In this document: positions 21,601 through 34,188 of the stretch, one piece after another
How the letters are laid out: each line of letters starts with the position of its first letter
Position numbering within the stretch: position 1 is the first letter of the stretch
NCBI RefSeq assembly: GCF_003265705.1
Contig: NW_020313057.1
Location: 5,063,075 to 5,127,074, forward strand
Reading direction: 5' to 3'
Length of the DNA: 64,000 bases
Source of the DNA: Callorhinus ursinus
Lineage: Eukaryota; Chordata; Mammalia; Carnivora; Otariidae
Position numbers and translations under genes: made by a program
Notes under the pieces: model-generated
The model's database searches: none
What the model saw: only the letters and a program-made list of their open reading frames with translations
What the model was told of the DNA's origin: nothing

Positions 21601-21734
21601 AAATCCAGAACTGTTAACCTGTGGTTATAATTAGAGGAGGTTATCTACCTAGTATAAATTGATCTTAGTATTGTAGCAGTCATTTTATCATGGGATTGTC
21701 TACTTAGATGTAATAATTTGGGAGATGGGAAAAT

Positions 21735-21929
21735 ATATATATATATTTTTTAAGATTTTATTCATTTATTTGACAGAGAGAGAGTAAGAGCACAAGCCAG
21801 GAGACGGAGAGGGAGAAGCAGGCTCTCCGCTGGAGCAGGGACCCTAATGCAGGGCTCGATCTCAGGACCCTGGGATCATGACCTGAGCTGAAGGCAGCCA
21901 CTTAACCGACTGAGCCACTCAGGCGCCCC
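21735..21929 (-). mobile_element. SINEC, minus strand
   Basis: Ends GAGCCACTCAGGCGCCCC. Perfect 15 bp target duplication GGGAGATGGGAAAAT at 21720-21734 and 21930-21944. Confidence 0.96.
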
Positions 21930-24373
21930 GGGAGATGGGAAAATCTTAATCACAATATAGAAAATAATTGCATATGGGTTAATAAATAACGCATACCTTA
22001 GGATAGCTTCAAATTGAGCAGCCTCTATAGTATATAGTAGTATATAGTATAGGGACTGTACTATAGTATAGATTTGAATACCTGACTGACCAAGAAGACA
22101 TGAGGATTAGTGCAGAGTCCCTTGGCCTAGTATTAGTACATTACAATGTACTGTTAAAATGATCAGTTCCCCAAAGTTTCCCCCTCCCAGTCATTATCCA
22201 GTAGGGGTTTTGAGATTATTCTGCATCATGGGAATAATTGTGAACAGTAGTTTTTCCCTGTAAGGTTTCTCTTAGGCATGGAAATGCTGGAAATTTAAGT
22301 GCCAAGCTAGCAGATATTCAAGACTCATGTAGTTAAATTACTTTAAGCCTTTATTCAATATCTTAGTAATGACAGTTTAAAAAAAAACACCCAGATACAT
22401 TCTATTTTCAGTCTTTGAGTCCTAAATGCTTTAGGTCATTGTAATTAGCTTCGGAGATGGCACTATTCATAGAGGTTGGGAAGGCTTCGTCTGTACTCAT
22501 TAACGTCTATACTTAAGATTTCTTTCAACCAATTTATAAAAATAGAATAATAAAATCTCTGGTATTTTCTAAAAGACACTAATGAATGAATGAAGACAGT
22601 GACTGCATAACACCTGTTGAGTCTTAGTTAGCTGTTCTTTTCTCATGTTACCTGGGCTGGTACTACAGGTATTAGGTAGCTAGTTCTGTTTCAAAGGCCC
22701 TGAGAGAGTTGTAATTATAAGCAAGTAATACAGCTGACCCTAGGATTTGGTGAATTCTTATAAATTGACCTTATCAGCTTTTTGTACTTCAAAGAATTTT
22801 TAAAATATATTTTGGTTAAATGATTGATCCTGGGGAGTTATAATTAATATTTAAACATTTGAAAATAGTAACTTCGTCCAGTTTAGAGTTAATAGCTTTA
22901 CTTGGTAGGTTTTGCTTTTTATAATGTTCAGTGCTCTTACTTTATACTTAAAATGCTTTGTGTTGTGAGATATTATTCTCAGTGAGGTAATATGACCTAT
23001 TTTTTGGCATTTAATAAAAATTGAAGAAATAATTTAATTTTTATTAGATAAAATTTAATTATGTAACAGTTTGTTTCTTGCAGTAGTGAAATCATGAATT
23101 CGTATATTAAGTCAATTCTTACTTGAATAATTTTGAAGTGTCTTGATTCCTTTCTTTCTCCCTAACTGGTGGGAATGGTGGCAAAAATTTCTTTTTTCAG
23201 AATTAGGACCTTATGATTGCATGTTCTGACAGCACTAAGTGGTTTGATTGAAAGTATAGAGGCTTTCCCTGTTGTTAATAAAATCGGAGATTTCTTTCAT
23301 TACTGCAAATTCATGAGGTATTACTTTGCCATTGTTGAAACTTAAAAGCACATTGATGTAAAATTAAGTAGTGTTGCTTTTACCTTCCACTAACCTTCCA
23401 GGTAAGTTGTACCTTGCCTTTACAGGTGGAATGTTTGATAAATTGTGTAGTATTTAAGCACTATTAAGATGTTCTGTCACTGTACTTTAGACTCAACGAG
23501 GCTTTAACAATTTTGTAAGTACTCTGAAATTGCTACATCTTTCCTGAAATTATCTCAATGACTTTGACAGTTATTTAATAAATATTTGATTGAGTACAGT
23601 TATGGTTACTATCCTGTAGTGTGTTTTCATACAAGATTATAAGACATCCATAACCAAATTCTAAAATGAAACCAAAAGAAAATTTAATTCGCTTGAAAAT
23701 TTACAAATTGCTAAAGGAGATAAAAAGTAAAACCTAGTAGTTTTTCACGGGTCTGCTTCATGATTATTTTTTCAAGATTTTGGCCATGTGTTCTATGTTA
23801 TTTTGCATGACTGTATAAGGTCAGAGCTAAAATGGATTTTCTGTGTTCTTGCCAAGATTTTTTTTTCTTTTTAATTTGGCTAATATAAGATCAAATAATA
23901 TTTGGCATTGAAGTTCTTGCCCTTTTTACAGTGGGCTGTGGCATTTTTTTTCCCTCATTAAAATAACTGTTGTACATTGATCAAGTGCATCAAATGTATC
24001 ATCTTAATTGATCCTCATAGTGCCCTTGAAAGAAATACCTCTATTTTGAAGGTGATCACATCTAGGGATTAAAGAGCTTGCCCATTGTGTCTTATATAGC
24101 AAGTGACAGATCCAGTTCTTTCATACCTCTTCATACTGTATTTTTCACAATTTCCATATTACTCATCTTCCATCTGCATTTAGTATTTGTACTTGATTTT
24201 AAGGTATCTAGTAAATACAGTAGCCACTCAGTGCTTACCAAGTCAGATGCAAACAGAAGGACCCAAAAGAATATAAAATAAACACCCCAGTGTGAGAAGG
24301 CTTGCCTTTGTTATATGTATTTGAGAGACATTCTGATTTCAGTATAAGGTACCAAGTGGATAATTTTAATTTG

Positions 24374-24640
24374 GGAGGCAGTATAGTCCAATAGTTGGGA
24401 GCATAGACTCTGGAGCCAGGCTACTTTGGTTCAAATCTTAGATCTGTTATTTACTCAGGTCTGTAATTCTTGGCAAGTTATCTCATATCTCTGTGCTTCA
24501 GTTTTCTCTTCTGTAAAATGGAATAACAGTAGCATTCTACGTCTGAGATAAATGTGAACGATGCAGTGAATTCACGTGTAAAAGCACTTTTAATAACAGT
24601 ATCTGGCTCATTGTAAGTAGTAAATGTGAGTTTATTATTT
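24374..24640 (+). repeat. MIR, nearly full length
   Basis: GGAGGCAGTATAGTCCAATA, GGAGCATAGACTCTGGAGCC, TTCAAATCTTAGATCTG, CTTGGCAAGTTATCTC, CTGTGCTTCAGTTTTCTCTT and AATAACAGTATCTGGCTC follow the MIR consensus. Confidence 0.85.
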
Positions 24641-25196
24641 GTACTATATTGCCTGCTTAATCTTCAGAAAGACTTGATGAGAATTTCTCCTGTGCCTTTT
24701 CATGATTTTGAAAATGTGTATTTTTAAAATAATGCGAAATAACAGTAAGCGATATACAAAATAAGAGAGCAAGAGTGTCAAGCAAGAAGAAAAATTGAAA
24801 AAAGGAAAAGAAAACAAAAATGTCTTTTAATACTAGAATTTTTTGAGGCATTTATGACTTTTCTTATGAGATAGAATGCTCGATTCAAGAATGGACTGAT
24901 ATTTTCTGTCAGTTTTACGATATTGAATTAGTAATATAGAAAACACTAGAAATCAAAGATTGATGTACCTTAGGATTGCTTCCAGTGATAGCTCATCATC
25001 TGATGAAGGAGGTCTACTATCTTGTATTTTTATTATAATGAATAAGATTTGGAATTAATTTTGTTTTCATTGCTTACTTTTTACGTCTCTAAGATGCTGC
25101 CAGTAACTTCCTATTTTACGGTGATGTCATGAGAGGGATTATACTCATTTATAATACATTTAACAATGATACTGATTCAGTGAACTCTGATTATGA

Positions 25197-25545
25197 CAGG
25201 AATTGGCAAACTATGGCCCACAGGCCAGATAGATCCACCACTATTTTTTATACAGCTGGTGAGCTAAGAATAAGAATGGTTTTAAATTTTTTGGATGGTT
25301 GGAAAAAAATCAGAAGAGTAATATTTTGTGAAATACTAAAATTATATGAGTTCAAATTTCAGTATACATAAATAAAGTTTTATTGGAATGTAGTCACGCT
25401 CATTTTTTTTATGTATTATCTGTGGCTGCTTTTGTGCCATATCAGCAGAGTTGAGTAGTTGCAACAAAGAACGTTTGGTCTGCAAAGCCTAAAGTACTTA
25501 TATATGGCCCCTTTGCAGAAATAATTTGTTAACCTCTAATTTATG
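25197..25545 (+). mobile_element. Non-autonomous DNA transposon fossil (hAT-type)
   Basis: Begins ACAGGAATTGGCAAACTATG and ends AATAATTTGTTAACCTCT, which are imperfect inverted repeats of each other. The body has AAAGTTTTATTGGAATGTAG, GTGGCTGCTTTTGTGCC and CTGCAAAGCCTAAAGTACTT in the order of a common mammalian element. No coding potential. Confidence 0.7.
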
Positions 25546-26825
25546 ACCGTCTCAAAAAGAATGGCTTCTATTCAACTTTCTGAATATATCGGCTTCTGAA
25601 GAGATTGTAATTAAAATGATGTGTGATGAATCATATATTCAACTTGATTTTGCATAGTGATATATTCCCATGGAATTCTCATAAGAAATTTTGGTGAGAT
25701 TTACACCAAATAGAATAGGTACTTTGGTCAAATGTGCTGCATAAAGTTTAGTTCCCTCATACAGGTCTTCTAAAAAAGTTAAACTGAAAATCCTTTCAGT
25801 GGGCTTCATAAACCTAAAAAACTGCCATATATAGTACAGTCATTAAAAAAATGTTTCATTTTAATTTGATGAGCACCTCTAAATGACTCTAGGGATTTTG
25901 AATGTTTGGGTGCCTATGATGCATTTATTTCTCTGCTTGAAATCTGTGTTCTTACTAGGTCCTGTGTGTTTAGTCTGATGTTTAGTAAATACATTAAATA
26001 AATGGTCAAGGAAACTATGTAGGACTATATAAGTTTTGTGTATGACAGAACTCTTCCAGTGCCATTTCATTGGTATCTTGTGCTGCTTGCTAAGTTTTTA
26101 GTGTAAGATATGATTAGAAAATAAATCTACCAAAATCTAAGCTTCTGTCCTGAGGACTATTCTCACTAGGTAGTAACCTAAGCACATGTAAGTTAAGCAG
26201 TTAAGTAAATTAGTGCTGTTAAAAAATTTGATCATGGGATTGAGATTTGGGGGGAGTGTGAGGAGTTACTTCTGGAGCTTCAGAGTTTTAAATTTGTTCT
26301 AGGATGACTGGAAAGGAACTGGAATGTGTACAAAGGGAACTGTCATAGAATTAAATCACTTTTAACTGATCGAATGCAAAATCACAGGCAAATGTTTGAA
26401 AATGAGATTGATATTGGAAAAAAGACTGTTCCTTTTTTGTTGTGATAAAATAGTCATCACTTTGTTACTGCTTATATATCATAAATTATTAATGTTGTAT
26501 AACCTAAAAACTGCATGCATGTTCTTCAGATTACTAGAATGTCAGAACTTGTTAGAGAAAGTTCCAGGTTCTCTTATTTTGAGATATTTTCCTGTTTCTT
26601 TTCAAGTACTGAAATAATTTTGCATCTTAATTGTCAGTAGATGTTTTGAAATCTCTTAGGACTGTTATCACTCTGAACATAATCTGCTATAGAATAAACT
26701 AAGTCTTTTTTGACTTAACATTTTTTCTAATAATAACTGCCGAACATTTTAGAATAGTCTACTTTTGAGTATTTATTTAAACTATTTAATTTTAGTGTCT
26801 TTTATCTTCAAAAATGATAAAACTT

Positions 26826-27012
26826 TTTTTTTTTTAAGATTTGATTTATTTATTAGAGAGAGAGAGAGCACAAGCAGGGGGAGCGGCAGGCAGAGGGGGA
26901 AGCAGGTTCCCCGCTGAGCAGGGAGCCCTATGCGGGGCTGGATCACAGGACCCTGGGATCATGACCTGAGCCGAAGGCAGAAGCTTAACCGACTGAGCCA
27001 TTCAGGCGTCCC
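26826..27012 (-). mobile_element. SINEC, minus strand
   Basis: Ends GAGCCATTCAGGCGTCCC. Target duplication AAAAATGATAAAACTT (26810-26825) and AAAAATGATATAACTT (27013-27028). Confidence 0.95.
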
Positions 27013-27594
27013 AAAAATGATATAACTTCTAATTAAAAGTTCTAACAAGCTCACTCATTTGAAGTAATAGTCATTGCTTTCATGAGTTGAGTATATTTGA
27101 ATGTTTTGGGTTTAGAATTCATTCACAAAACTTACTGAAAGATTTTTTCCTGTAAAATTAGTTTGAAATAAATGGTTAAAGAGAAACTATTCTTGTTCAT
27201 AGAATGATACTAATGTACTTTTAAATTGTAAGAAAATGAGTGAAAATTTTTCATTTTAGATCCCTAATAGGCTGGATTTGAAAAAAGAAGATTGGATTTA
27301 ATGAATAGTATCCTATGCTTTGATCTACCTTGAGCTTATAATGGGAGCTGATATTCCTGACTTAGAAAATGTTGGCTGGAATGTTACAGCATTTAAACAA
27401 AAGTTTATGTGGGTAGCTGTTGGGTAAGATAGGAGAGTTTGGAAATTGTTCCAGCTAAGCCGGGATGAGTAAGTTTAGGCATGGTTTTTCACTTTATTTT
27501 CTGTAACTCTTAATAAGATAACATCACCAAAAAGCACCTCATTTTCTTCCTTGTTCATAAGAAAACTCAAATGACAAGTAATAAAAAACTTTTA

Positions 27595-27760
27595 GGGGCG
27601 CCTGGCTGGCTCAGTCGTTCAGCGTCTGCCTTCAGCTCAGGTCATGGTCCCAGGGTCCTGGGATCGAGCCCTGCTGCTTCTCCCTCTCCCACTCCCCCTG
27701 CTTATGTCCCCCCTCTCGCTGTGTCTTTCTCTGTCAAATAAATAAAATCTTTAAAAAAAA
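27595..27760 (+). mobile_element. SINEC, plus strand, internally shortened
   Basis: GGGGCGCCTGGCTGGCTCAG head. The middle jumps from GGATCGAGCCCTG to CTGCTTCTCCC, a deletion of about 25 bp. Target duplication AAAAAACTTTTA (27583-27594) and AAACAACTTTTA (27761-27772). Confidence 0.93.
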
Positions 27761-28592
27761 AAACAACTTTTAAATATTTTGAAAATGACTTAATTTATAA
27801 TTTACAGTTGGCTTTTTGAAACCTATATTGTATTTGCATTAAGGTTTATAGATTTCACATGTTGCACTACATACGTACTTAGTTATAAATAGATGCAGTT
27901 ATAGACATCTCAACTATCTGTAGATACAGTAAGGTTTTTACTTCACTGTTCATTTTGAAATTTTTCAGTAGTTCTGCATTTCTAATTATGGGTGGCTTAT
28001 TAGTGACCTGTTTGTAGAATAGAAGACTAGTTGTATTCTCTGCTCCTGAGATGGCCTGGACTTGCTTTAAGTGTGTTGCTCAATTAATATTTGTTAAATG
28101 GATAAATAACCAGTACTTGCACAGTCAACTGAGAATTGGCTGTTTGGAAAATGTGAGCTTTTTCAAAAAATCTTGATTCAAATCATTGTAAAAGTTTAAG
28201 GATACTGATTTTTATAACCTGTTGTTTTTGAATGGTTTTTTAGGTATGTTAAGTATTTTTGATTAACTGTATTTGAAGGGAGTATTTTTAACAAAATACT
28301 TTTAAAATAATTTTTATTCAGTGGCATTGTTAAATTTTATATTTCTTCAGGCATAGTTAATCACAATATTCTTTGAAGAATTAATGTTGAAATTTAATTG
28401 CTTAGGTGAATTTGATTATACTAGTTTTAATTTTCAGATACATCTTGAAAATGTTAATAAAAATAAATTGAAGAAAATCATGCAAAAAGCTTATGTGATA
28501 AAATAAAATTTTATGGAACATTCCCAGTGTAACAGTACATGAGCACATGTATTTTGATGAGATTATCAGATTATTTCATCATTTGTTTATAG

Positions 28593-28753
28593 GCGTATTC
28601 TCCATTCTAAAGGGGAGCTAAGTGAAGATAGACATAAACAGTATGAGGAATTTGCTATGTCATATCAGAAGCTGCTGGCAAATTCTCAGTCCTTAGCAGA
28701 CCTCTTGGATGAAAATATGCCAGATCTTCCTCAAGACAAACCAACACCAGAAG
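28593..28753 (+). CDS. UPF2: UPF2 coding exon 4 (residues 381-434, end of MIF4G-1)
   Basis: The exon completes Arg381 and reads RILHSKGELSEDRHKQYEEF, then AMSYQKLLANSQSLADLLDE, ending at PTPE with one base of the next codon (phase 1). The acceptor is TTGTTTATAG|GCG and the donor GAAG|GTAAGA, close to consensus. It finishes the first MIF4G domain (about residues 168-431 in the family). The length of 161 nt is not a multiple of three, so skipping would shift the frame. The open frame continues past the donor to a stop at 28879, so retention of this intron would add about 42 residues and then terminate. Confidence 0.95.
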
Positions 28754-29041
28754 GTAAGATAGCCCTAAAAACATTGAGATTTTTCAATAAGCACTATCAC
28801 TTATCTTTACTTTGTCAGATGTATATTATTGAAAATTTAAGTTTTAAACATGCCTTTAAAGTGTTTTCAATGAAGAAGTAGTATTAAGACCTGATAAGAA
28901 CTTCGAAAAGCTAGTATTTGAAATACTCCTATGAATGGAAAAGGCTTTGCACTTAACAGTAATTAACTCATGTGATCTTATGATGCAGTCCTTCAGGTTC
29001 TTTTATATTAGGTATCTTTGAATTATATCCAACAGGGGCCT

Positions 29042-29260
29042 TTTTTTTTTTTTTTAAGATTTTATTTATTAGAACTAGCACGATGTGGGGGGCAGGGAGG
29101 AACAGAGCAGGAGGGAGAGGGAGGAAAGAATCTAAGAATCTCAAGCAGACTCTGTGCTGAGCGTGGAGCCGGTCACTGAGCTAGATCCTATAACCCTGAG
29201 ATCATGACCTGAGCCAAAACCAAGAGTCGGACACTTAACTAACCGAGCCACCCAAGTGCT
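29042..29260 (-). mobile_element. SINEC, minus strand, older
   Basis: Diverged body ending GAGCCACCCAAGTGCT. Target duplication TCCAACAGGGGCCT (29028-29041) and TCCAAACAGGGACCT (29261-29275). Confidence 0.9.
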
Positions 29261-30503
29261 TCCAAACAGGGACCTGTCTTAAACCATACTTGAGGTTATA
29301 AGAAGATTCACTTTATTTCTCGTAAGGTGGATTGGATCTTTGGGATTCTAATATTTTTGTATCCTTATTTTTAATCTATTTGTTTTGAATGATACGATAT
29401 CCTAAATTGTTATTTAGAACTAAAACTTATCTTGGGGTTTTGTGAGATAAATTGTTTATCATTCTGTGAGATGAGTTGTTTTCCATACTATTTCAAAGAT
29501 GTTTTAAAGTTCCGTTTTGATTGTCCTTAAGTTGATAGGGCTTCTAATACATTAATCTGTCACACCAACTACTTTATATAATAATTTATGTTAGTAGATG
29601 TGTTAATGTCTTATTAATCTTCAAGCTATCTGGCAATCCTGTTTACTTAAAAATTTTAAGAGTAAAGTATTTGTAAGGTATCCTTTTATAATACAAGAAG
29701 ATATTTTGTATTTTACATCTCAATAAGAAACACCTATTGTATAGTGTGAGTGAGTTTATTTTATTATATTTATATATAATCATGTATATAATTCCTCCTA
29801 ATTTTTATATCCCTTCATCAGTGAACCTCAAACTTTTTGGTTTTTTAAAAGAAGCTCCACTGTAGAATTTGTGTTTGTTTTAATCTGGCAGGTTTCTTGA
29901 ACATTTTCAGTATATTTATTATATTTTAGAACTAAAATCTTTGATACTGTTTAACATTGATTTGGTATTATTTCTACTGAAATTTAAGGTAGTCTTTCTT
30001 TTAATGGTAAATGACTTGAAAAGTATTTTTAGGCATTTTCCAGAGATAATAGGTCAACATAAAATTCTGTCATCATTTTTAAAAGATATTTTCACCAGGT
30101 ATAGAATTTTAGGGTGACATTTTTTTCTTTATACTTTTTTTTACATATGGTATATTTTTCCTCTGCTTGCTTTAAAATTCCTTAATTTTGATGTGGCTTG
30201 GTGTGGTTTTTCTCTGTGTTTCTGGTGCTTGGGTTCATTGGACTTCCTGAATCTTTGAGTTTATAATTTTTGTCAAACTTGGAAAATCTTGACTCTTGTT
30301 TCTTCAAATATATTTTCTATTACTCTTCTATCTTCTATTACTCTTCTGCTATGGAGATTTAATTATAACTATGTTAGGTGGTTTGAAGTTGTCCTTTTTA
30401 TTCTTTAATACTTTTTTCTCTGTGTTTTGTATTGGGTAGTTTGTACTGCTGTATTTTCAAATTCACTAGTCTTTTCTTTTACTGTGTCTAATATACTATT
30501 AAT

Positions 30504-30702
30504 CTTTTTAAAAAGATTTATTTATTTTAGAGAGAGAGAGCACAAACAGGAGGGACAGAGAGGGAGAGGGAGAGAGAATCTCAAGCCGACTCTGTGCTGA
30601 TCACAGAGCCTGTCGTGGTGCTTGATCTCAGAACCCTGAAATCATGACCCGAGCTGAAACCAAGAGTCCAATGGTCAACTGACTGCGCCACCCAGGCGCC
30701 CC
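30504..30702 (-). mobile_element. SINEC, minus strand
   Basis: Ends GCGCCACCCAGGCGCCCC. Target duplication TATACTATTAAT (30492-30503) and TATATTATTAAT (30703-30714). Confidence 0.93.
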
Positions 30703-30878
30703 TATATTATTAATATTACATAGAAATGTAATTTTTATCTCTCGAAGCTGGTTTTATTTTCCATGGTCTCAAACATGCTTAGTCTATCTCCTAGTTTGTT
30801 GAGTACATGAAATATAGTTAGAATATCTGTTTTAATGTCTTTGTCTACTAATTTTATGATGTATGTCATTTCTGCATT

Positions 30879-31025
30879 TTTTTTTTAAGATTTTATTTAT
30901 TTATTTGACAGACGGAGCACAAGCAGGGGGAGTGGGAGAGGGAGAAGCAGGCCTCCTGCAGAGCAGGGAGCCCGATGCGGGGCTCGATCCCAGGACTCTG
31001 GGATCATGACCTGAGCCAGGCATCC
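30879..31025 (-). mobile_element. SINEC, minus strand, head deleted
   Basis: Typical T-rich start and body up to GGATCATGACCTGAGCC, then jumps to AGGCATCCCTTCTGCAG. About 35 bp of the tRNA-like head are missing. Confidence 0.9.
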
Positions 31026-31839
31026 CTTCTGCAGTGATTTTAATTGATTAAGTAATTGATCTCCTCTACAGCTCTTGTATTTTTTTCTACTTTTTGCATT
31101 TTTCATCATGTTTAAATTGGATAACTGCTGGATAGTTTTGTATTCTTAGAAACATTGACCTTAATTCTGGGACACAGTTAAGCTACTTGGAAACAGTTTT
31201 ATCCTTTTCAGGTTGGCTTTGTTAGGTGGGATCAGACCAGCCTTTAGTCTAAGGGCTAATTTTCCCTATTATGGAAGCAATATCCTTCTGTACTCCCCTG
31301 ATTTCCCATGAATTGGAAGATTCAGTGTAGTTATTTTCCCAGTCTCAACTAGTTCCCTTACACATAGGGGCTGATCAGTGTTCTGCTGAACATTCAGGGG
31401 GAGCTCTCTGCTGATCTCTAAGGTCTGTTCCTGTGCTTTTTCCTCTCTGGTACTCTGTCCTGCACTATCTAGCCACATGGGCTAGAGTCTTTCCCACACT
31501 CTCAGCTTCTGTCGTTCTCGTCTCACACAGACTGCTGGGGTCTGCTTCACTTCTCCCTTACTTGGCTGTAGCCTGGAAAATCTATCAGGCAATAAGCTAG
31601 AGCAGTTAATTGTAGCGCTCAGGATTTTTGTTTCTTGTCTCTAGAGATCAGTTTCCTGTGCTATCTGATGTTGTGTTCAAAAACTCATATATATTGTTTG
31701 CCTGTTTTTTTTTTAGTTGTTTTGGGTCACTGGTACCTCATCTTGGCCTGAAGAGGCCGAAACTTTTACGTGATCAGAATATTTGTTCCTGCCATGCTGC
31801 AATGAGATCATATTATATATACTATTCTGCAGCTACTCT

Positions 31840-31965
31840 TTTTTTTACATTTTATTTTTATTTTTTATTTTTTAAGTTTTTATTTAAATTCCAGTCAGTT
31901 AACATACAGTGTAATATTAGTTTCAGGTGTACAGTATAGTGATTCAACACTTCCATAGGGTATAT
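31840..31965 (-). mobile_element. LINE-1 3' end, minus strand
   Basis: T/A-rich run, then AAATTCCAGTCAGTTAACAT, ACAGTGTAATATTAGTTTCA and GGTGTACAGTATAGTGATTC, a carnivore LINE-1 3' end seen on the opposite strand. Confidence 0.75.
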
Positions 31966-32132
31966 GCATTTTAAGTTTAAATATATAAAGTTAAATATTC
32001 TTCCAAAGAAATTTACATGCCACTAGCTATGTGAAAACGAGTGTTTTCTTAACGTTCTTACTGTATTGTAGTTCTTGATTTTTATCTTCTGAGGTTGAGC
32101 ATCTTTTCTTTAAGTTTATTGGCTATTTTATT

Positions 32133-32190
32133 TATATATGTGTGTGTGTGTGTGTGTATATATGTATATACACACACACACATATATATG
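32133..32190. repeat. TG/TA/CA microsatellite, self-complementary
   Basis: (TATA)(TG)n(TATA) is followed directly by (TATA)(CA)n(TATA). The two halves are reverse complements, so the block can fold into one hairpin. Confidence 0.9.
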
Positions 32191-32237
32191 TTTCTCTCTG
32201 ACATACTGGTTTGAATCCTTTACCCCTGCCTCTTTTT

Positions 32238-32427
32238 TTTTTTTTTTTAAAGATTTTTATTTATTTGACACAGAGAGAGAGAGCGAGCGCATAAGCAGGG
32301 GGAACAGGCAGAGGGAGAAGCAGGCTTCCCTCTGAGCAGAGAGCCTGATGTGGGGCTCGATCCCAGGACCCTGGGATCATGACCTGAGACGAAGGCAGAC
32401 GTTTAACCGACGGCCACCCAGGCGCCC
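32238..32427 (-). mobile_element. SINEC, minus strand
   Basis: Ends CGGCCACCCAGGCGCCC, with a small deletion in the head. Target duplication CTGCCTCTTTTT at 32226-32237 and 32428-32439. Confidence 0.94.
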
Positions 32428-33110
32428 CTGCCTCTTTTTAATCAAATATTTATCTGTTTTTAATTGAATTATGAAAGCATTTTGCGTATTAAAGAAATTA
32501 TTCTTTGTTATATGCATTGAAAATAGTTTCCCATGATTATCTGCTGCTTTTTGACTTTGTAGCATTTTTTTTGCTTCTCAGAAGTTGATTTTTTTCACAA
32601 TTTATAATTACTGTGCAAATACATTTTTCATATATGTAAAATGTTCATGCATATTACAGAGTAGAAAGTGAAAGTCTCCTATCTTACGCATTCCATTTTC
32701 CAAGCTATCCATGGTTAACAGTTTGATACGAATCTGTCCAGACTTTTTAGTACAAAATATATATGTAAAATATATAATCAGATATTGATACATAGCTTTA
32801 TTGTTAATTTAATGTTATTTTGTATTAACTTTTCTCTTTCAATAACATTTTTGAGAAATTGCTGAGTTCAGGTAGATATGCTTCATTCTTTTAGTATGTG
32901 AGTAATATTACGGAGTGTATAAATGTAGTTTGTAAGCCCTTATTGGTAGATATTTAGATTCTGTTCAGTTTTGCTCTGTTACAAACAGTGCTATGGCAAA
33001 TATCCTTGTAAATCTTACTTCACATTTTCTTTTATTTCTTTGGTATAGATTCCTAGAAGGAATCTTGCAGGATCAAAGATTATACTTATTTTAAATATTG
33101 ATAGATACTG

Positions 33111-33306
33111 GGACGCCTGGGTGGCTCAGGCAGTTAAGCGCCTGCCTTCAGCTTAGGTCATGATCCCAGGGTCTGGGATCGAGCCCCATGTCGGGCTCTC
33201 TGCTCAGAGGGGAGCCTGCTTCTCCACCTCCTTCTGCTCGCCGCTCTCCCTGCTTGTGCTCTTTCTCTGTCAAATGAGTAAATAAAATGTTAAAAATAAA
33301 ATAAAA
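33111..33306 (+). mobile_element. SINEC, plus strand
   Basis: GGACGCCTGGGTGGCTCAGG head and an AAATAAAATGTTAAAAATAAAA tail. Target duplication TAAATATTGATAGATACTG (33092-33110) and TAAATATTGATACTG (33307-33321). Confidence 0.94.
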
Positions 33307-34188
33307 TAAATATTGATACTGACAGATGACATCTCCTTAATGCTGTATTAATTTATACTCTAGATAAGATATGAGATTGCTTACTTCCCTGTGGTCTTAT
33401 CAACATTTGCTGATACCCATCTTTTAAACATAATCTAGCATGTCGAAGTGATAAATGTTGTTTTATTTAACATTATCCTTATTAGTATTGAGGTTAAGAT
33501 TCTTTTTATATGATCTTTTACTTACCTGTTCAGAGGCTTTATCCATTTTTCTATTGGGATTTTGGTCTTTGGTTGTAGGGCTCTTTATATTATGAATATT
33601 AATTTCTTTGTATGAATATTGCCAGTATCGTCTTCTAGTTTGTCCTTTGGTTTTGTTTATATTTTTCATTACACAAGTGTTATAATTTTTCAGTCTTTTC
33701 TCTTACAGTATATGGGTTTAGTGTCCTGTGTTTAAATATATTTGCTGTAAGGCATATAAGGAGTGTCCTAGGGAGCCCAGTGTTCTGTTGTTTTTGCTCT
33801 TGGTTTTGTTTTTCCTATGAAATGAATCATTTTCTTATGGTTATTTTTAATCTACGTGATCATTCTCCTACTTACAATTCTAGTTAGGAGAGAAGCACAG
33901 TGAGAATAGATAAATTCATGAGTGACCTCATATGAAGTTGGATATTAATTTTACTCTTCTAAGAATTTATAGTTGTATGTAAAGGGTAGACTGTGTGTAT
34001 GTGCATGCACATGTGCAAATATATGCATGGTTTTCTGCCTTCTACTGAAATATCTTTATATTTCTTTGTGTTTCCTTCCGTTCTTTTCCATTTATTTATC
34101 ACTTGACCATTTATAGCAACCCGCCTTATACCACGGATTATACCAAAAGGAGGGATGCTTCTTAATTAAAAGTTTATGATTTACTTCT

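Larger units (their letters stand above)
19021..28592 (+). other. UPF2: Intron 3 of UPF2, no gene seen
   Basis: The acceptor is ATTTGTTTATAG at 28592. The intron contains five SINE insertions' worth of young repeats (four full copies named separately), a MIR and a hAT-type DNA transposon fossil. The stretches 19021-21383, 21945-24373, 24641-25194, 25546-26809, 27029-27582 and 27773-28592 are AT-rich with no gene, RNA gene or clear repeat that I can support. A small TA-rich imperfect palindrome lies at 22026-22070. Confidence 0.85.
30065..33765 (-). mobile_element. Ancient LINE-1 block, minus strand, with several insertions
   Basis: Long T-rich, gene-free sequence whose phrases (TTCACCAGGTATAGAATTTT; CTTGGTGTGGTTTTTCTCTG; GGACACAGTTAAGCTACTTG; TATCCTTGTAAATCTTAC; TTTTGGTCTTTGGTTGTAGG) are typical of degraded LINE-1 read on the opposite strand. 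It may be two or more LINE-1 copies. SINEs at 30504, 30879, 32238 and 33111 and a separate LINE-1 3' end near 31840-31965 interrupt it. Confidence 0.6.

Noticed and set aside
28657..28881. 74-codon frame taken as a separate small gene
   Set aside because: Its first part is UPF2 exon 4; the rest is read-through into intron 4.
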